The notes beneath the pieces were generated by a model, which saw only the letters and a list, made by a program, of their open reading frames with translations, made no database searches and was not told where the DNA came from. The position numbers and the translations under genes are program-made. A stretch of DNA of 64,000 bases from Nocardia colli (lineage in GTDB: Bacteria; Actinomycetota; Actinomycetes; Mycobacteriales; Mycobacteriaceae), in contig NZ_VXLC01000015.1 in the NCBI RefSeq assembly GCF_008704205.1, forward strand, positions 372,001 to 436,000, in the 5' to 3' direction. This document shows, piece after piece, positions 57,190 to 64,000 of the stretch (positions are counted from its first letter, which is position 1; every line of letters starts with the position of its first letter).

Positions 57190-57884
57190 CCGCGACGGAC
57201 CTCGCGCGGGTCGTGCTGTCCACGCCGACGGCCCGCACCCGGACGGTGTTCGACGCGGGTGAGGCGGTCATGCTGGGGGCCTCGCCGTTCAATTCCTTCT
57301 ACCGTCCGGCCACGGTCGAAACGCTGGTGGACTGGGCCGCACCGCGATTCGAGCACGTCTATGTGCTGTTACCCGGCGCCGAGGCGGCGCAGCGGTTCAT
57401 CGTCGCCGGGATGGCGCCGCGCCAAGCGGTCCGCAAGACGATCGTCGCGGTGCATCAACGGCGGCGGGCGGCGCGGGCGGCGCTGCTCCGCGCCGGGTGC
57501 GCCGACCCGGACCGGTACGTGCTGGTGTGGTCGCGGCTGGCCGGCAACGCCCGCTATCGGACGCTGCGCGAACAAGTCGAGCACGCCTACGGCACCGTGC
57601 CGCTGGTGCGGGACCTGATCAGATCGATGGTCACGACGGTGCTGAGCCACACGGCGGGCGCGCCGTTGTCGCCGGCCGCGATCGATCGGAACGTCGCCTA
57701 CGTGTTCGCCGAGGCGCCGTTGCTGGTGGACGCGCCCGGCGTGCTGGGCCACCAGCATGTCCTGTTCGCCTATCACCGGCCGGTGCCCCTGCACGATCTG
57801 TTCACCACCGGCCTCGTCCCCGGCCTGCGACCGGTCCCCGGCCAGGCCGTCGCCCAACTGTCCATCGAGGGAGCAGGCGCATGA
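57186..57884 (+). CDS. tRNA-dependent cyclodipeptide synthase, NYH subfamily
   Basis: A 232-residue cyclodipeptide synthase. Conserved residues align with AlbC: the nucleophile Ser33 in GASPFNSFYR, Asn36 after it, Tyr172 and Glu176 in AYVFAEAPLL, and Tyr196-His197 in LFAYHRPV. Asn36 with Tyr196-His197 marks the NYH subfamily. The basic stretch RQAVRKTIVAVHQRRRAARAALL is the usual tRNA-binding helix. It makes a cyclic dipeptide from two aminoacyl-tRNAs without ribosomes or an NRPS. Specificity cannot be read by eye from the pocket residues. It overlaps the methyltransferase stop and the P450 start, forming one operon. Confidence 0.93.
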   Translation: MTATDLARVVLSTPTARTRTVFDAGEAVMLGASPFNSFYRPATVETLVDWAAPRFEHVYVLLPGAEAAQRFIVAGMAPRQAVRKTIVAVHQRRRAARAALLRAGCADPDRYVLVWSRLAGNARYRTLREQVEHAYGTVPLVRDLIRSMVTTVLSHTAGAPLSPAAIDRNVAYVFAEAPLLVDAPGVLGHQHVLFAYHRPVPLHDLFTTGLVPGLRPVPGQAVAQLSIEGAGA

Positions 57885-59119
57885 CGATGCTCGAACGACC
57901 CGACGAACCCCTGCCCGACGTACTGACGATGCCCTTGCCGGACGGACCGCACGGCCTGGAGCCGTCGATCTTCCACCGGCTCCGCCGGGAGCGCCCGGTG
58001 GCGAAAGTCGTTCTGCCCTCCGGTGATCAGGTCTGGCTGCTCACCCGCTTCGGCGATATCACCGCGATCGGCTCGGATCGGCGCTTCTCCCGCGACCTCA
58101 CCATGAGCGGTTCGGTACGGCTGGTGGGCGACGATTTCAACAGCGTGCGGGGCGGCATCTTCAATCTCGATCCGCCCGACCACACTCGGGTGCGGCGCAC
58201 CATTCAGAAGTTCTTCTCGCCTACTGCCGCAACCGAATTGCAGCCGGTCATCGCCGCTCACGCCAACCGATTGATCGATGCCATGACGGCCGGTCCCAAC
58301 CCGACCGATCTCATGCGCCAGTACGCGTTTCCGCTCGCGTTGCATATGGCGTGCGAGGTGATGGCGGTCCCGGTCGAACAACGCCGCAAGATAATTCCGG
58401 ATATCCACGTGCAGATGGACCTGACCCAGGAATCGGCGATCATCGGCGCGTCCACCCAGCGAATGCTCGAATTCGCCGACGAGGTACTCGATTCCAAACG
58501 CGCTCAGGGCGCGGCTCCCGACGACCCGATCAGCACCCTGATCCACGCCCACGACGCCGGAGACATCACCACCGAGGAACTCCGCGGCACGGTGATGTAC
58601 CTGTTCCTCACCTCCGCCGAACCGGTCACCGGCCCCACCGCGGTCGCCGTCTACACACTGCTGCGCCACCCCGACATCCTGCGATCCCCGCTGCGGGACG
58701 AGGCGCCCGACCGGTTCTGGGATCAGGTGGTCCGCGAAGTCCTTCGGCTGCACCATAATTCGGCCACCTCGTTGCCCCGGGTGGCGACCGAGGACGTCGA
58801 GATCGCCGGGGTGACCATCGCCAAGGGCGACGCGGTGATCACCCCGTGGATCGCCGCGTCCTGCGACCCGAGCCAGTTCAAGGCGCCGGACAAGTTCCGG
58901 CCCACCCGCAGCCGCGGCGAACACTCCGAAGTCACCTTCGGCACCGGACCGCATTTCTGCCTGGGCGCCAACATCGCCCGCATGCACCTGAAGACCGCCC
59001 TGCACACCCTCTGGTCCAGACTGCCGGAACTCACGCTGGCCGTGCGACACGAAGACATCGCTTGGGAGCCACCGGAATTCCTGTTCACGCGGCCGGTGGA
59101 GCTGCCTGTGTCCTGGTAG
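57881..59119 (+). CDS. cytochrome P450 coupled to the cyclodipeptide synthase
   Basis: A 412-residue P450 with ExxR in VVREVLRLHH, heme loop FGTGPHFCLGANIARM and standard length. The I-helix motif is unusual: TSAEPVTG, which by alignment keeps the acid (Glu) but has Pro and Val where the Thr pair is normal. The ATG at 57881 overlaps the CDPS stop (ATGA). P450s in such operons oxidise, dimerise or crosslink the cyclic dipeptide (as CYP121 does to cyclo-Tyr-Tyr). The altered I-helix hints at coupling chemistry instead of simple hydroxylation, but this is inference. Reductase partners are not nearby. Confidence 0.92.
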   Translation: MTMLERPDEPLPDVLTMPLPDGPHGLEPSIFHRLRRERPVAKVVLPSGDQVWLLTRFGDITAIGSDRRFSRDLTMSGSVRLVGDDFNSVRGGIFNLDPPDHTRVRRTIQKFFSPTAATELQPVIAAHANRLIDAMTAGPNPTDLMRQYAFPLALHMACEVMAVPVEQRRKIIPDIHVQMDLTQESAIIGASTQRMLEFADEVLDSKRAQGAAPDDPISTLIHAHDAGDITTEELRGTVMYLFLTSAEPVTGPTAVAVYTLLRHPDILRSPLRDEAPDRFWDQVVREVLRLHHNSATSLPRVATEDVEIAGVTIAKGDAVITPWIAASCDPSQFKAPDKFRPTRSRGEHSEVTFGTGPHFCLGANIARMHLKTALHTLWSRLPELTLAVRHEDIAWEPPEFLFTRPVELPVSW

Positions 59120-59139
59120 GAGGCCGCCGCCGCGTGGTC

Positions 59140-61233
59140 CTACTGGAGCAGCCGGTCCGCGGTGATCGGCAGGTCGCGGATGCGGGTGCCGGTGGCGTGG
59201 TAGACGGCGTTCGCGACGGCGGCCGCGGCACCGACGATGCCGATTTCGCCCGCGCCGCGCGAACCCATGGGGTTGGTGTGCTCGTCGACCTCGTCGAGCC
59301 AGATCGCCTCGATATCGCCGATGTCGGCGTGGGCACTGAAGTGGTAGCCGGCCAGGTCCTGGGTCACGATGTGGCCGAAGCGCGGGTCGCGCACGCTGTC
59401 CTCGTGCAGGGCCATGGACAGTCCCCACGTCATGCCGCCGATGAGCTGGGAACGCAGCATGCGCGGGTTGATGGCGCGGCCGACGGAGAAGACGCCCAGC
59501 ATTCTGGGCACTCGGATCTCGCCGGTATCCCGATTCACGTGTGCTTCGACGAAATGCGCCCCGAAGGACTGCATCGTGAAATCGTCGGTGTCCGGGTTCT
59601 CGTCGGCGTCGACGGTGATCTCTGCGCCTGCGGCGGGGGCGTTCCCGTGTTTGCCGCGGAAGGCCCGTGCGGCGGTGACGATCGCGGTGCCCCACGACGT
59701 GGTGCCCGAGGAACCACCCGCGACGGATGCCGACGGCAGGTCGGTATCGCCGATCTCCAGGCGGACGGATTCGAACGGGCACCGCAGAGCGTCGGCGGCG
59801 ATCTGGGTGAGGGTGGTCCAGGCGCCGGTGCCGATATCCGCAGCGCCGATCTGCACGAGGTATCGGTCGTCGGCTCCGAACTCGATGCGCGCCGAATTCC
59901 CCGGCGATTCCGTGGCCGGATAGGTGGCCGCGGCGACGCCGGTGCCGATCAGCCAATCGCCGTTCTGGCGGGCACCCGGCGCGGGATCTCTTGCCGCCCA
60001 GCCGAACTCGTCGGCACCGCGGCGCAGGCAGTCGATCAGGTGCCGGCCGGACCACGGTTTGCCCGACTCCGGATCGGTCTCGGGTTCGTTGCGGATCCGA
60101 AGTTCGATCGGATCGACAGCGCAGGCGACGGCGAGTTCGTCCATGGCTACCTCGCCGGCGAACATGCCGGGTGCTTCGCCTGGTGCACGCATCCAGAACG
60201 GCACGGCGACGTCGAGGCGCGCGAGCCGGTGGGTGGTCCGGCGGTTGGGGACCCGGTACATCTTTCGCGACGACACCGCGGTCTGCTCGGCGAATTCCTT
60301 GATCCTGGAGGTCTGTTCGATGACGTCGTGGGTGAGCGCGGTCAGTGTTCCGTCGGCATCCGCGCCGAGGCGGATGCGCTGGATGGTCGGGGTTCGATAG
60401 CCGACCAGGGCGAACATCTGCTGCCGGGTGAGTGCCAGCTTCACCGGCCGGCCATCGCTGCGCCGCGCCGCGAGCAGGGCGAGGACGTTGTGCGCGTGCG
60501 GCGCGCCCTTCGAGCCGAAGCCGCCGCCGACGTGTGGCGCGATCACCCGCAGCTGCTCGGGTTCGAGGCCGAACAGCGGTGCGAGGGTTGTGCGGACGGT
60601 GTGCACGCCCTGGGTGGAGTCGTAGAGGGTGACCGCGGGATCGTCGCCCTCGGGATGCCACAGGGCAATGCAGGCATGCGGTTCCATCGGATTGTTGTGT
60701 TCGATAGGGGTGGTGTAGGTCTGGTCGATGGTGACCGCGGCGGTGGCCAGCGCCGCGTCCGCGTCGCCGATGTCGGTGTCGGTGGGGAACTCTGAGCCGA
60801 CCTGCTCCGGTGCGTAGAGCCCGTCGAGGTCACCGGGGAACTCCGTGTCGGCTTGGTGTAGCGCATAGGTGACTCGAACCAAAGCTGCTGCATGCCTGGC
60901 AATTTCAGGTGTCTCGGCGATCACCGCGCCGATCAGCTGGCCGCGGAAGTGAACCTTGTCGTCTTGTAGGATGGTCAGTTCGCCGTCGGCGGTATCGGCC
61001 AATTTCGGTGCGTCGAAGACGGTCAGTACGGCGACGATTCCGTCGAGCCGGGTGGCGGCGGTGGTGTCCATCACGGTGACCCGGCCGCGCGCGATGGTGG
61101 CTTGTACGGGATGCAGATAGGCCGGCCGGTCCACGCGGTGTTCGAAGGCGTACGCGGCGGTTCCGGTGACTTTCGCGGTGCCGTCGAGGCGGGTGGGGGA
61201 GGCGCCCATCTCGTTGGCTTCGATGAGTGTCAT
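59140..61233 (-). CDS. PaoC/YagR-type molybdopterin-binding aldehyde oxidoreductase subunit
   Basis: A 697-residue large subunit of the xanthine oxidase family. It begins GASPTRLDGTAKVTGTAAYAFE (PaoC-like opening), has HVGGGFGSKG (molybdopterin binding) and the active-site Glu in GSRGAGEIGI near the C-terminus. Together with the next two genes it forms the three-subunit molybdenum enzyme that oxidises aldehydes to acids. The start at 61233 overlaps the FAD subunit stop by 4 bases; a longer frame that runs far upstream is out of phase with those genes and is not used. Confidence 0.93.
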   Translation of the reverse strand: MTLIEANEMGASPTRLDGTAKVTGTAAYAFEHRVDRPAYLHPVQATIARGRVTVMDTTAATRLDGIVAVLTVFDAPKLADTADGELTILQDDKVHFRGQLIGAVIAETPEIARHAAALVRVTYALHQADTEFPGDLDGLYAPEQVGSEFPTDTDIGDADAALATAAVTIDQTYTTPIEHNNPMEPHACIALWHPEGDDPAVTLYDSTQGVHTVRTTLAPLFGLEPEQLRVIAPHVGGGFGSKGAPHAHNVLALLAARRSDGRPVKLALTRQQMFALVGYRTPTIQRIRLGADADGTLTALTHDVIEQTSRIKEFAEQTAVSSRKMYRVPNRRTTHRLARLDVAVPFWMRAPGEAPGMFAGEVAMDELAVACAVDPIELRIRNEPETDPESGKPWSGRHLIDCLRRGADEFGWAARDPAPGARQNGDWLIGTGVAAATYPATESPGNSARIEFGADDRYLVQIGAADIGTGAWTTLTQIAADALRCPFESVRLEIGDTDLPSASVAGGSSGTTSWGTAIVTAARAFRGKHGNAPAAGAEITVDADENPDTDDFTMQSFGAHFVEAHVNRDTGEIRVPRMLGVFSVGRAINPRMLRSQLIGGMTWGLSMALHEDSVRDPRFGHIVTQDLAGYHFSAHADIGDIEAIWLDEVDEHTNPMGSRGAGEIGIVGAAAAVANAVYHATGTRIRDLPITADRLLQ

Positions 61234-62240
61234 TCGCGCACCTGCTCGGTCGGGTCGGGTTCGGTGAGGGAACGCAGCGTCGCGACCAAGGTGCGGCGTG
61301 CGAGTTCGACCTTGAAGTCGTTGCCGGCCAACGGTTGTGCGTCGGCGAGCTCGGCTTCGGCTGCGGCGGTGAAGGTTTCTTCGGTGGCGGGGGAACCGAT
61401 CAGCCGCGACTCGGCCGCACGGGCCCGCCAGGGTTTGTGCGCCAGGCCGCCGAATGCGACACGTGCGGAAGTGATTTCGCCCGCATCGAGGTATCCCAAT
61501 TCGGCCGCCACCGATACCAGGGCGAACGCGTACGACGCACGGTCGCGCACCTTTCGATACGTCGAGCGAGCACCGTCGGGCGGCGCCGGCAACTCCACCG
61601 CGGTGATCAACTGTCCGTGCTCGAGTACAGTGTCGCGGTCGGGCCGGTCGCCGGGCAGGCGGTGGAAATCGACCAGGGGTATGCGTGTTTCGCCGTCCGC
61701 GCCGACCACGACCACCTGCGCGTCCAGTGCGGCCATCGCCACCGCCATGTCCGAAGGATGCACGGCCACACAGTGTTCCGAGGCGCCGAGGATCGCGTGG
61801 TATCGGACGTAGCCACCGATCGCGGAGCAGCCCGAACCCGGCTCGCGTTTGTTGCACGGCGTGGTGATGTCCTGGAAATAGACGCATCTGGTTCGTTGCA
61901 GCAGATTCCCGCCGGTCGTTGCCAGGTTCCGCAGCTGTCCCGACGCCCCCGACAGCAGCGCCCGCGTGAGCGCCGGGTACCGGGTGCGGACCAGGGGATG
62001 GGCGGCCACATCTGTGTTGCTTACTCCGGCCTCGATCCGTAGCCCGCCGCCGGGCAGTTCGGTGATCCGGTCGAGCGCCAGGTGCCCGATGTCGACCAGC
62101 AGTGTCGGACCGGCCACGCCGAGCTTCATGTGATCGACGAGGTTCGTACCGCCGGCGAGGTAGGCCGCATCGGGCCGAGCCGATACCGCCGTGACCGCGT
62201 CCTCGATGGTGTCTGCCCGGAAGTACTCGAACGGAATCAT
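61230..62240 (-). CDS. PaoB/YagS-type FAD-binding subunit with extra Fe-S cysteines
   Basis: A 336-residue FAD-binding subunit. FAD motifs are YLAGGTNLVDHMKLG and LATTGGNLLQRTRC. Cysteines in RTRCVYFQD, TPCNKREPGSGCSA and SEHCVAVHPSD match the additional [4Fe-4S] site found in PaoB of E. coli but not in standard xanthine dehydrogenase FAD subunits. It relays electrons between the molybdenum and [2Fe-2S] subunits and the acceptor. The start at 62240 overlaps the 2Fe-2S subunit stop by ATGA. Confidence 0.92.
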   Translation of the reverse strand: MIPFEYFRADTIEDAVTAVSARPDAAYLAGGTNLVDHMKLGVAGPTLLVDIGHLALDRITELPGGGLRIEAGVSNTDVAAHPLVRTRYPALTRALLSGASGQLRNLATTGGNLLQRTRCVYFQDITTPCNKREPGSGCSAIGGYVRYHAILGASEHCVAVHPSDMAVAMAALDAQVVVVGADGETRIPLVDFHRLPGDRPDRDTVLEHGQLITAVELPAPPDGARSTYRKVRDRASYAFALVSVAAELGYLDAGEITSARVAFGGLAHKPWRARAAESRLIGSPATEETFTAAAEAELADAQPLAGNDFKVELARRTLVATLRSLTEPDPTEQVRE

Positions 62241-62755
62241 GCCGACGCCTGCCGGATCGCCGCGAGGATGTTGGGATAGGCGGCACACCGGCACAGGTTC
62301 CCGCTCATGCGTTCCCTGATCTCGGCGTCGGTCAGCACCGGCGTCGCGTCGAGATCCTCGGTGACGAAGCTGGGTTGCCCGGCCGCGACCTCGTCGAGCA
62401 TGCCGACCGCCGAACACACCTGACCGGGCGTGCAGTAACCACACTGGAAGCCGTCCTGCTCCACGAACGCCCGCTGCATCTCGTGCAGCTCGGCACCCGT
62501 GCCGAGACCCGCCGCGGTGACGACGGTGGCACCGTCCCGCGCGACCGCGAACAGCAGGCAGGTGGTGGCGCGCCGCCCGTCCAGCAGAACGGTGCACGAC
62601 CCGCATTGCCCGTGGTCACACCCCTTCTTCGGGGCGGTCACGCCCAGATTTTCGCGCAAGGCGTCCAGCAGCGTGGTGCGATTGTCGACCCGCAGCGTAT
62701 GCCGCACGCCGTCGACCTCGAGGCTGATCTCGGTATGACTCCGGGCAGGTTCCAT
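62237..62755 (-). CDS. PaoA/YagT-type [2Fe-2S] subunit
   Basis: A 172-residue iron-sulfur subunit with two [2Fe-2S] sites: the plant-ferredoxin-type CDHGQCGSC plus TTCLLF in the N-terminal half, and CGYCTPGQ with NLCRCAAYP in the C-terminal half. It is the first gene of the operon and has no Tat signal, unlike E. coli PaoA, which suggests a cytoplasmic enzyme. Accessory maturation genes (PaoD-type chaperone) are not in the visible part of the operon. Confidence 0.93.
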   Translation of the reverse strand: MEPARSHTEISLEVDGVRHTLRVDNRTTLLDALRENLGVTAPKKGCDHGQCGSCTVLLDGRRATTCLLFAVARDGATVVTAAGLGTGAELHEMQRAFVEQDGFQCGYCTPGQVCSAVGMLDEVAAGQPSFVTEDLDATPVLTDAEIRERMSGNLCRCAAYPNILAAIRQASA

Positions 62756-62863
62756 GATCGCCGGATAGCCCGGCAGGTCCGGCTCAACCAGGTGCGGCCC
62801 GAAGTGGTGCGGCCGCGAGCGTCGGATCCGCGGCGCCTCGGCTGAATCGGCGCGCGGCGTTGT

Positions 62864-64000
62864 TCAGCGCTGGTCCAGCGAGGGGAACGCGGTTTCGCGC
62901 ATGATCAGTAGCAGCGCGGCAGCGACCGGGATGGCGAGCAGCGCGCCGACGATGCCGAGCAAAGCGCCGCCGAGCAGCACCGCGACCACGGTGACCAGGG
63001 CCGGCACCTGCACGGAACGGCCGATGATCCGTGGGACGAGGACGTAGTCCTCGATCAGTCGCAGCGCGATGAAGAAGGCGATCGTGGCGATGGTGACCGG
63101 CACCGACACGGTCAGCGCGACCAGCGCGACGATCACCCCGGCCACCGTGGATCCCACGACCGGAATGAGGTCGAGCAGCGCGACCAGGACCGCGAGCAGC
63201 AGGGGATAGGGGACGTCGAAGAACAGCAACCAGATGAAGGTGAGCACCGCGGTGATCAGCGAGATGATCAGGTTGCCCAGAATGTAGCCGCCGACTTTGA
63301 CGAAGATCTCGTCGCCGATGAGAATGGCGCGCGGTCGGCGCGAACGGGGAAACAGCCGGTAGATCGACGCCCGGACCTGGGCGAAGTTCGCCATGAAGTA
63401 CCCGGTGAGCACCGCGACGATGACGATGCCGCTGATGATGGAGAACGCCAGCCGGCCTGCGCCGAGCACGCCGTCGGTCAGCGTGGAGGAGTTGGAATCC
63501 AGGGTCTTTTGCAGCTTGTCCTGTAGGTGGAAGCGCTCGTCGAGGTTGTCGATGACCGGGTAGCGCTGACGCAAATGCTGGAGGTAATCCGGCGCGTTGT
63601 GCGCCAGGGCGCCGCCCTGATGGACCAGCGGCGGAATTGCGGCGGCAAGGAATGCGGCGAACAGGCCGAGTCCGACCAGGAACACCAAAGTGACTGCGGC
63701 CCACCGCGGGAACCACGGGCGAACCAGCCGGGACACCACCGGTTCCATGCCGATGGCCAGGAACAACGCGATGACGACCAGGACGAGCACCTGCGTCGCG
63801 GCGAGGACAGCCTGGATGGCGCCGTAGGCGACCGCCACGCCGAACGCGCCCATCAGGCCGATCATGAACGGTGAGGATCGGTCGAATCGGCGCCCTGGCC
63901 GGCCGAGCGGATGGTCCTCGGTGCTGGCCCTTGCCGCCGCCGCTTCCGCGGCGATGATCGGCTCCCCCTCGTCGGCCGAGTGCGGTTGCGCGACGTTCTC
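62864..64000 (-). CDS. AI-2E family transporter, 5' end outside window
   Basis: A membrane protein of the AI-2E transporter (PerM/YhhT) family. The visible 333 residues from the first internal Met include hydrophobic segments at the N-terminus (VLVLVVIALFLAIGMEPVV), middle (ISGIVIVAVLTGYFMANF) and C-terminus (LLLAVLVALLDLIPVVGSTVAGVIVALVAL, where the DLIPVVG motif is characteristic). The reading frame stays open for 45 more codons to the window edge, with an acidic, Ala-rich N-terminal region, so the true start is probably beyond 64000. The function of the family is not settled; members may export small molecules. Confidence 0.85.
   Translation of the reverse strand, partial: ENVAQPHSADEGEPIIAAEAAAARASTEDHPLGRPGRRFDRSSPFMIGLMGAFGVAVAYGAIQAVLAATQVLVLVVIALFLAIGMEPVVSRLVRPWFPRWAAVTLVFLVGLGLFAAFLAAAIPPLVHQGGALAHNAPDYLQHLRQRYPVIDNLDERFHLQDKLQKTLDSNSSTLTDGVLGAGRLAFSIISGIVIVAVLTGYFMANFAQVRASIYRLFPRSRRPRAILIGDEIFVKVGGYILGNLIISLITAVLTFIWLLFFDVPYPLLLAVLVALLDLIPVVGSTVAGVIVALVALTVSVPVTIATIAFFIALRLIEDYVLVPRIIGRSVQVPALVTVVAVLLGGALLGIVGALLAIPVAAALLLIMRETAFPSLDQR

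Noticed and set aside
59140..62286. 1048-residue reading of the molybdopterin subunit
   Set aside because: The part upstream of 61233 is out of frame with the FAD subunit gene and Arg-rich; the real start overlaps the FAD subunit stop by ATGA.

Overview
This is a high-GC (about 70%) actinomycete window. GTG starts, start/stop overlaps, class 1 PKS docking domains, a cyclodipeptide synthase and several bacterial P450s fit a Nocardia-like or related Mycobacteriales/Streptomycetales chromosome; the genus is a guess. The window is mostly accessory and specialised-metabolism DNA: at least four different biosynthetic or uncharacterised loci separated by ordinary transporters, regulators and oxidoreductases. 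No tRNA, rRNA, CRISPR array or insertion sequence was seen.

Layout. 1-1.4 kb: end of a short-chain dehydrogenase, a DUF2306 membrane protein and a small unknown gene. 1.5-4.2 kb: a 25-residue peptide gene with a perfect ribosome binding site and a C-terminus of KSLKKYAWYGWI, followed by a short divergent P450 and preceded by a divergently transcribed CYP107-like P450. This resembles the tryptorubin (atropopeptide) family of P450-crosslinked RiPPs. 4.2-7.4 kb: aquaporin, small proteins, a FetB-type permease and a SnoaL-like protein. 7.4-14.1 kb: a complete STM4015-STM4014-STM4013-STM4012-STM4011 operon (LRR protein, ATP-grasp-like protein, sulfatase-fold hydrolase and two radical SAM enzymes) with a divergent pair (a small conserved protein and a DUF6745 protein). 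Its function is unknown. 14.1-17.1 kb: IclR regulator, secreted protein and a GH76 glycoside hydrolase.

17.2-38.8 kb: a modular type I PKS locus. In gene order it holds a 34-residue leader ORF, a KS-AT-ACP module (PKS-A), an AfsA-family butyrolactone-type enzyme, a fully reducing malonyl module (PKS-B), a CoA-ligase/ACP loading protein, a fully reducing methylmalonyl module (PKS-C), an alpha/beta hydrolase and a flavoprotein. Docking motifs suggest the working order is loader, PKS-C, PKS-B, PKS-A, the reverse of gene order. There is no thioesterase. The last module should leave a beta-ketoacyl-ACP, which is the known substrate type of AfsA enzymes. I therefore propose a dedicated modular PKS that makes a methyl-branched butenolide or gamma-butyrolactone.

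38.9-48.8 kb: GNAT, an MBL/SnoaL-like/TetR unit with paired operators, a small gene plus HhH-GPD protein, and a luciferase-like monooxygenase convergent with a four-gene peptide/nickel-type ABC importer operon headed by a cobalamin riboswitch. 49-56 kb: GNAT, a heterodimeric ABC exporter, an HxlR/SDR divergon with two palindromes, a decayed TPP-enzyme fragment and an HpcH/HpaI aldolase. 56.4-59.1 kb: a translationally coupled methyltransferase, cyclodipeptide synthase (NYH type) and P450 operon, a compact diketopiperazine pathway. 59.1-64 kb: a PaoABC-type molybdenum aldehyde oxidoreductase operon and the 3' part of an AI-2E family membrane protein that runs off the window.
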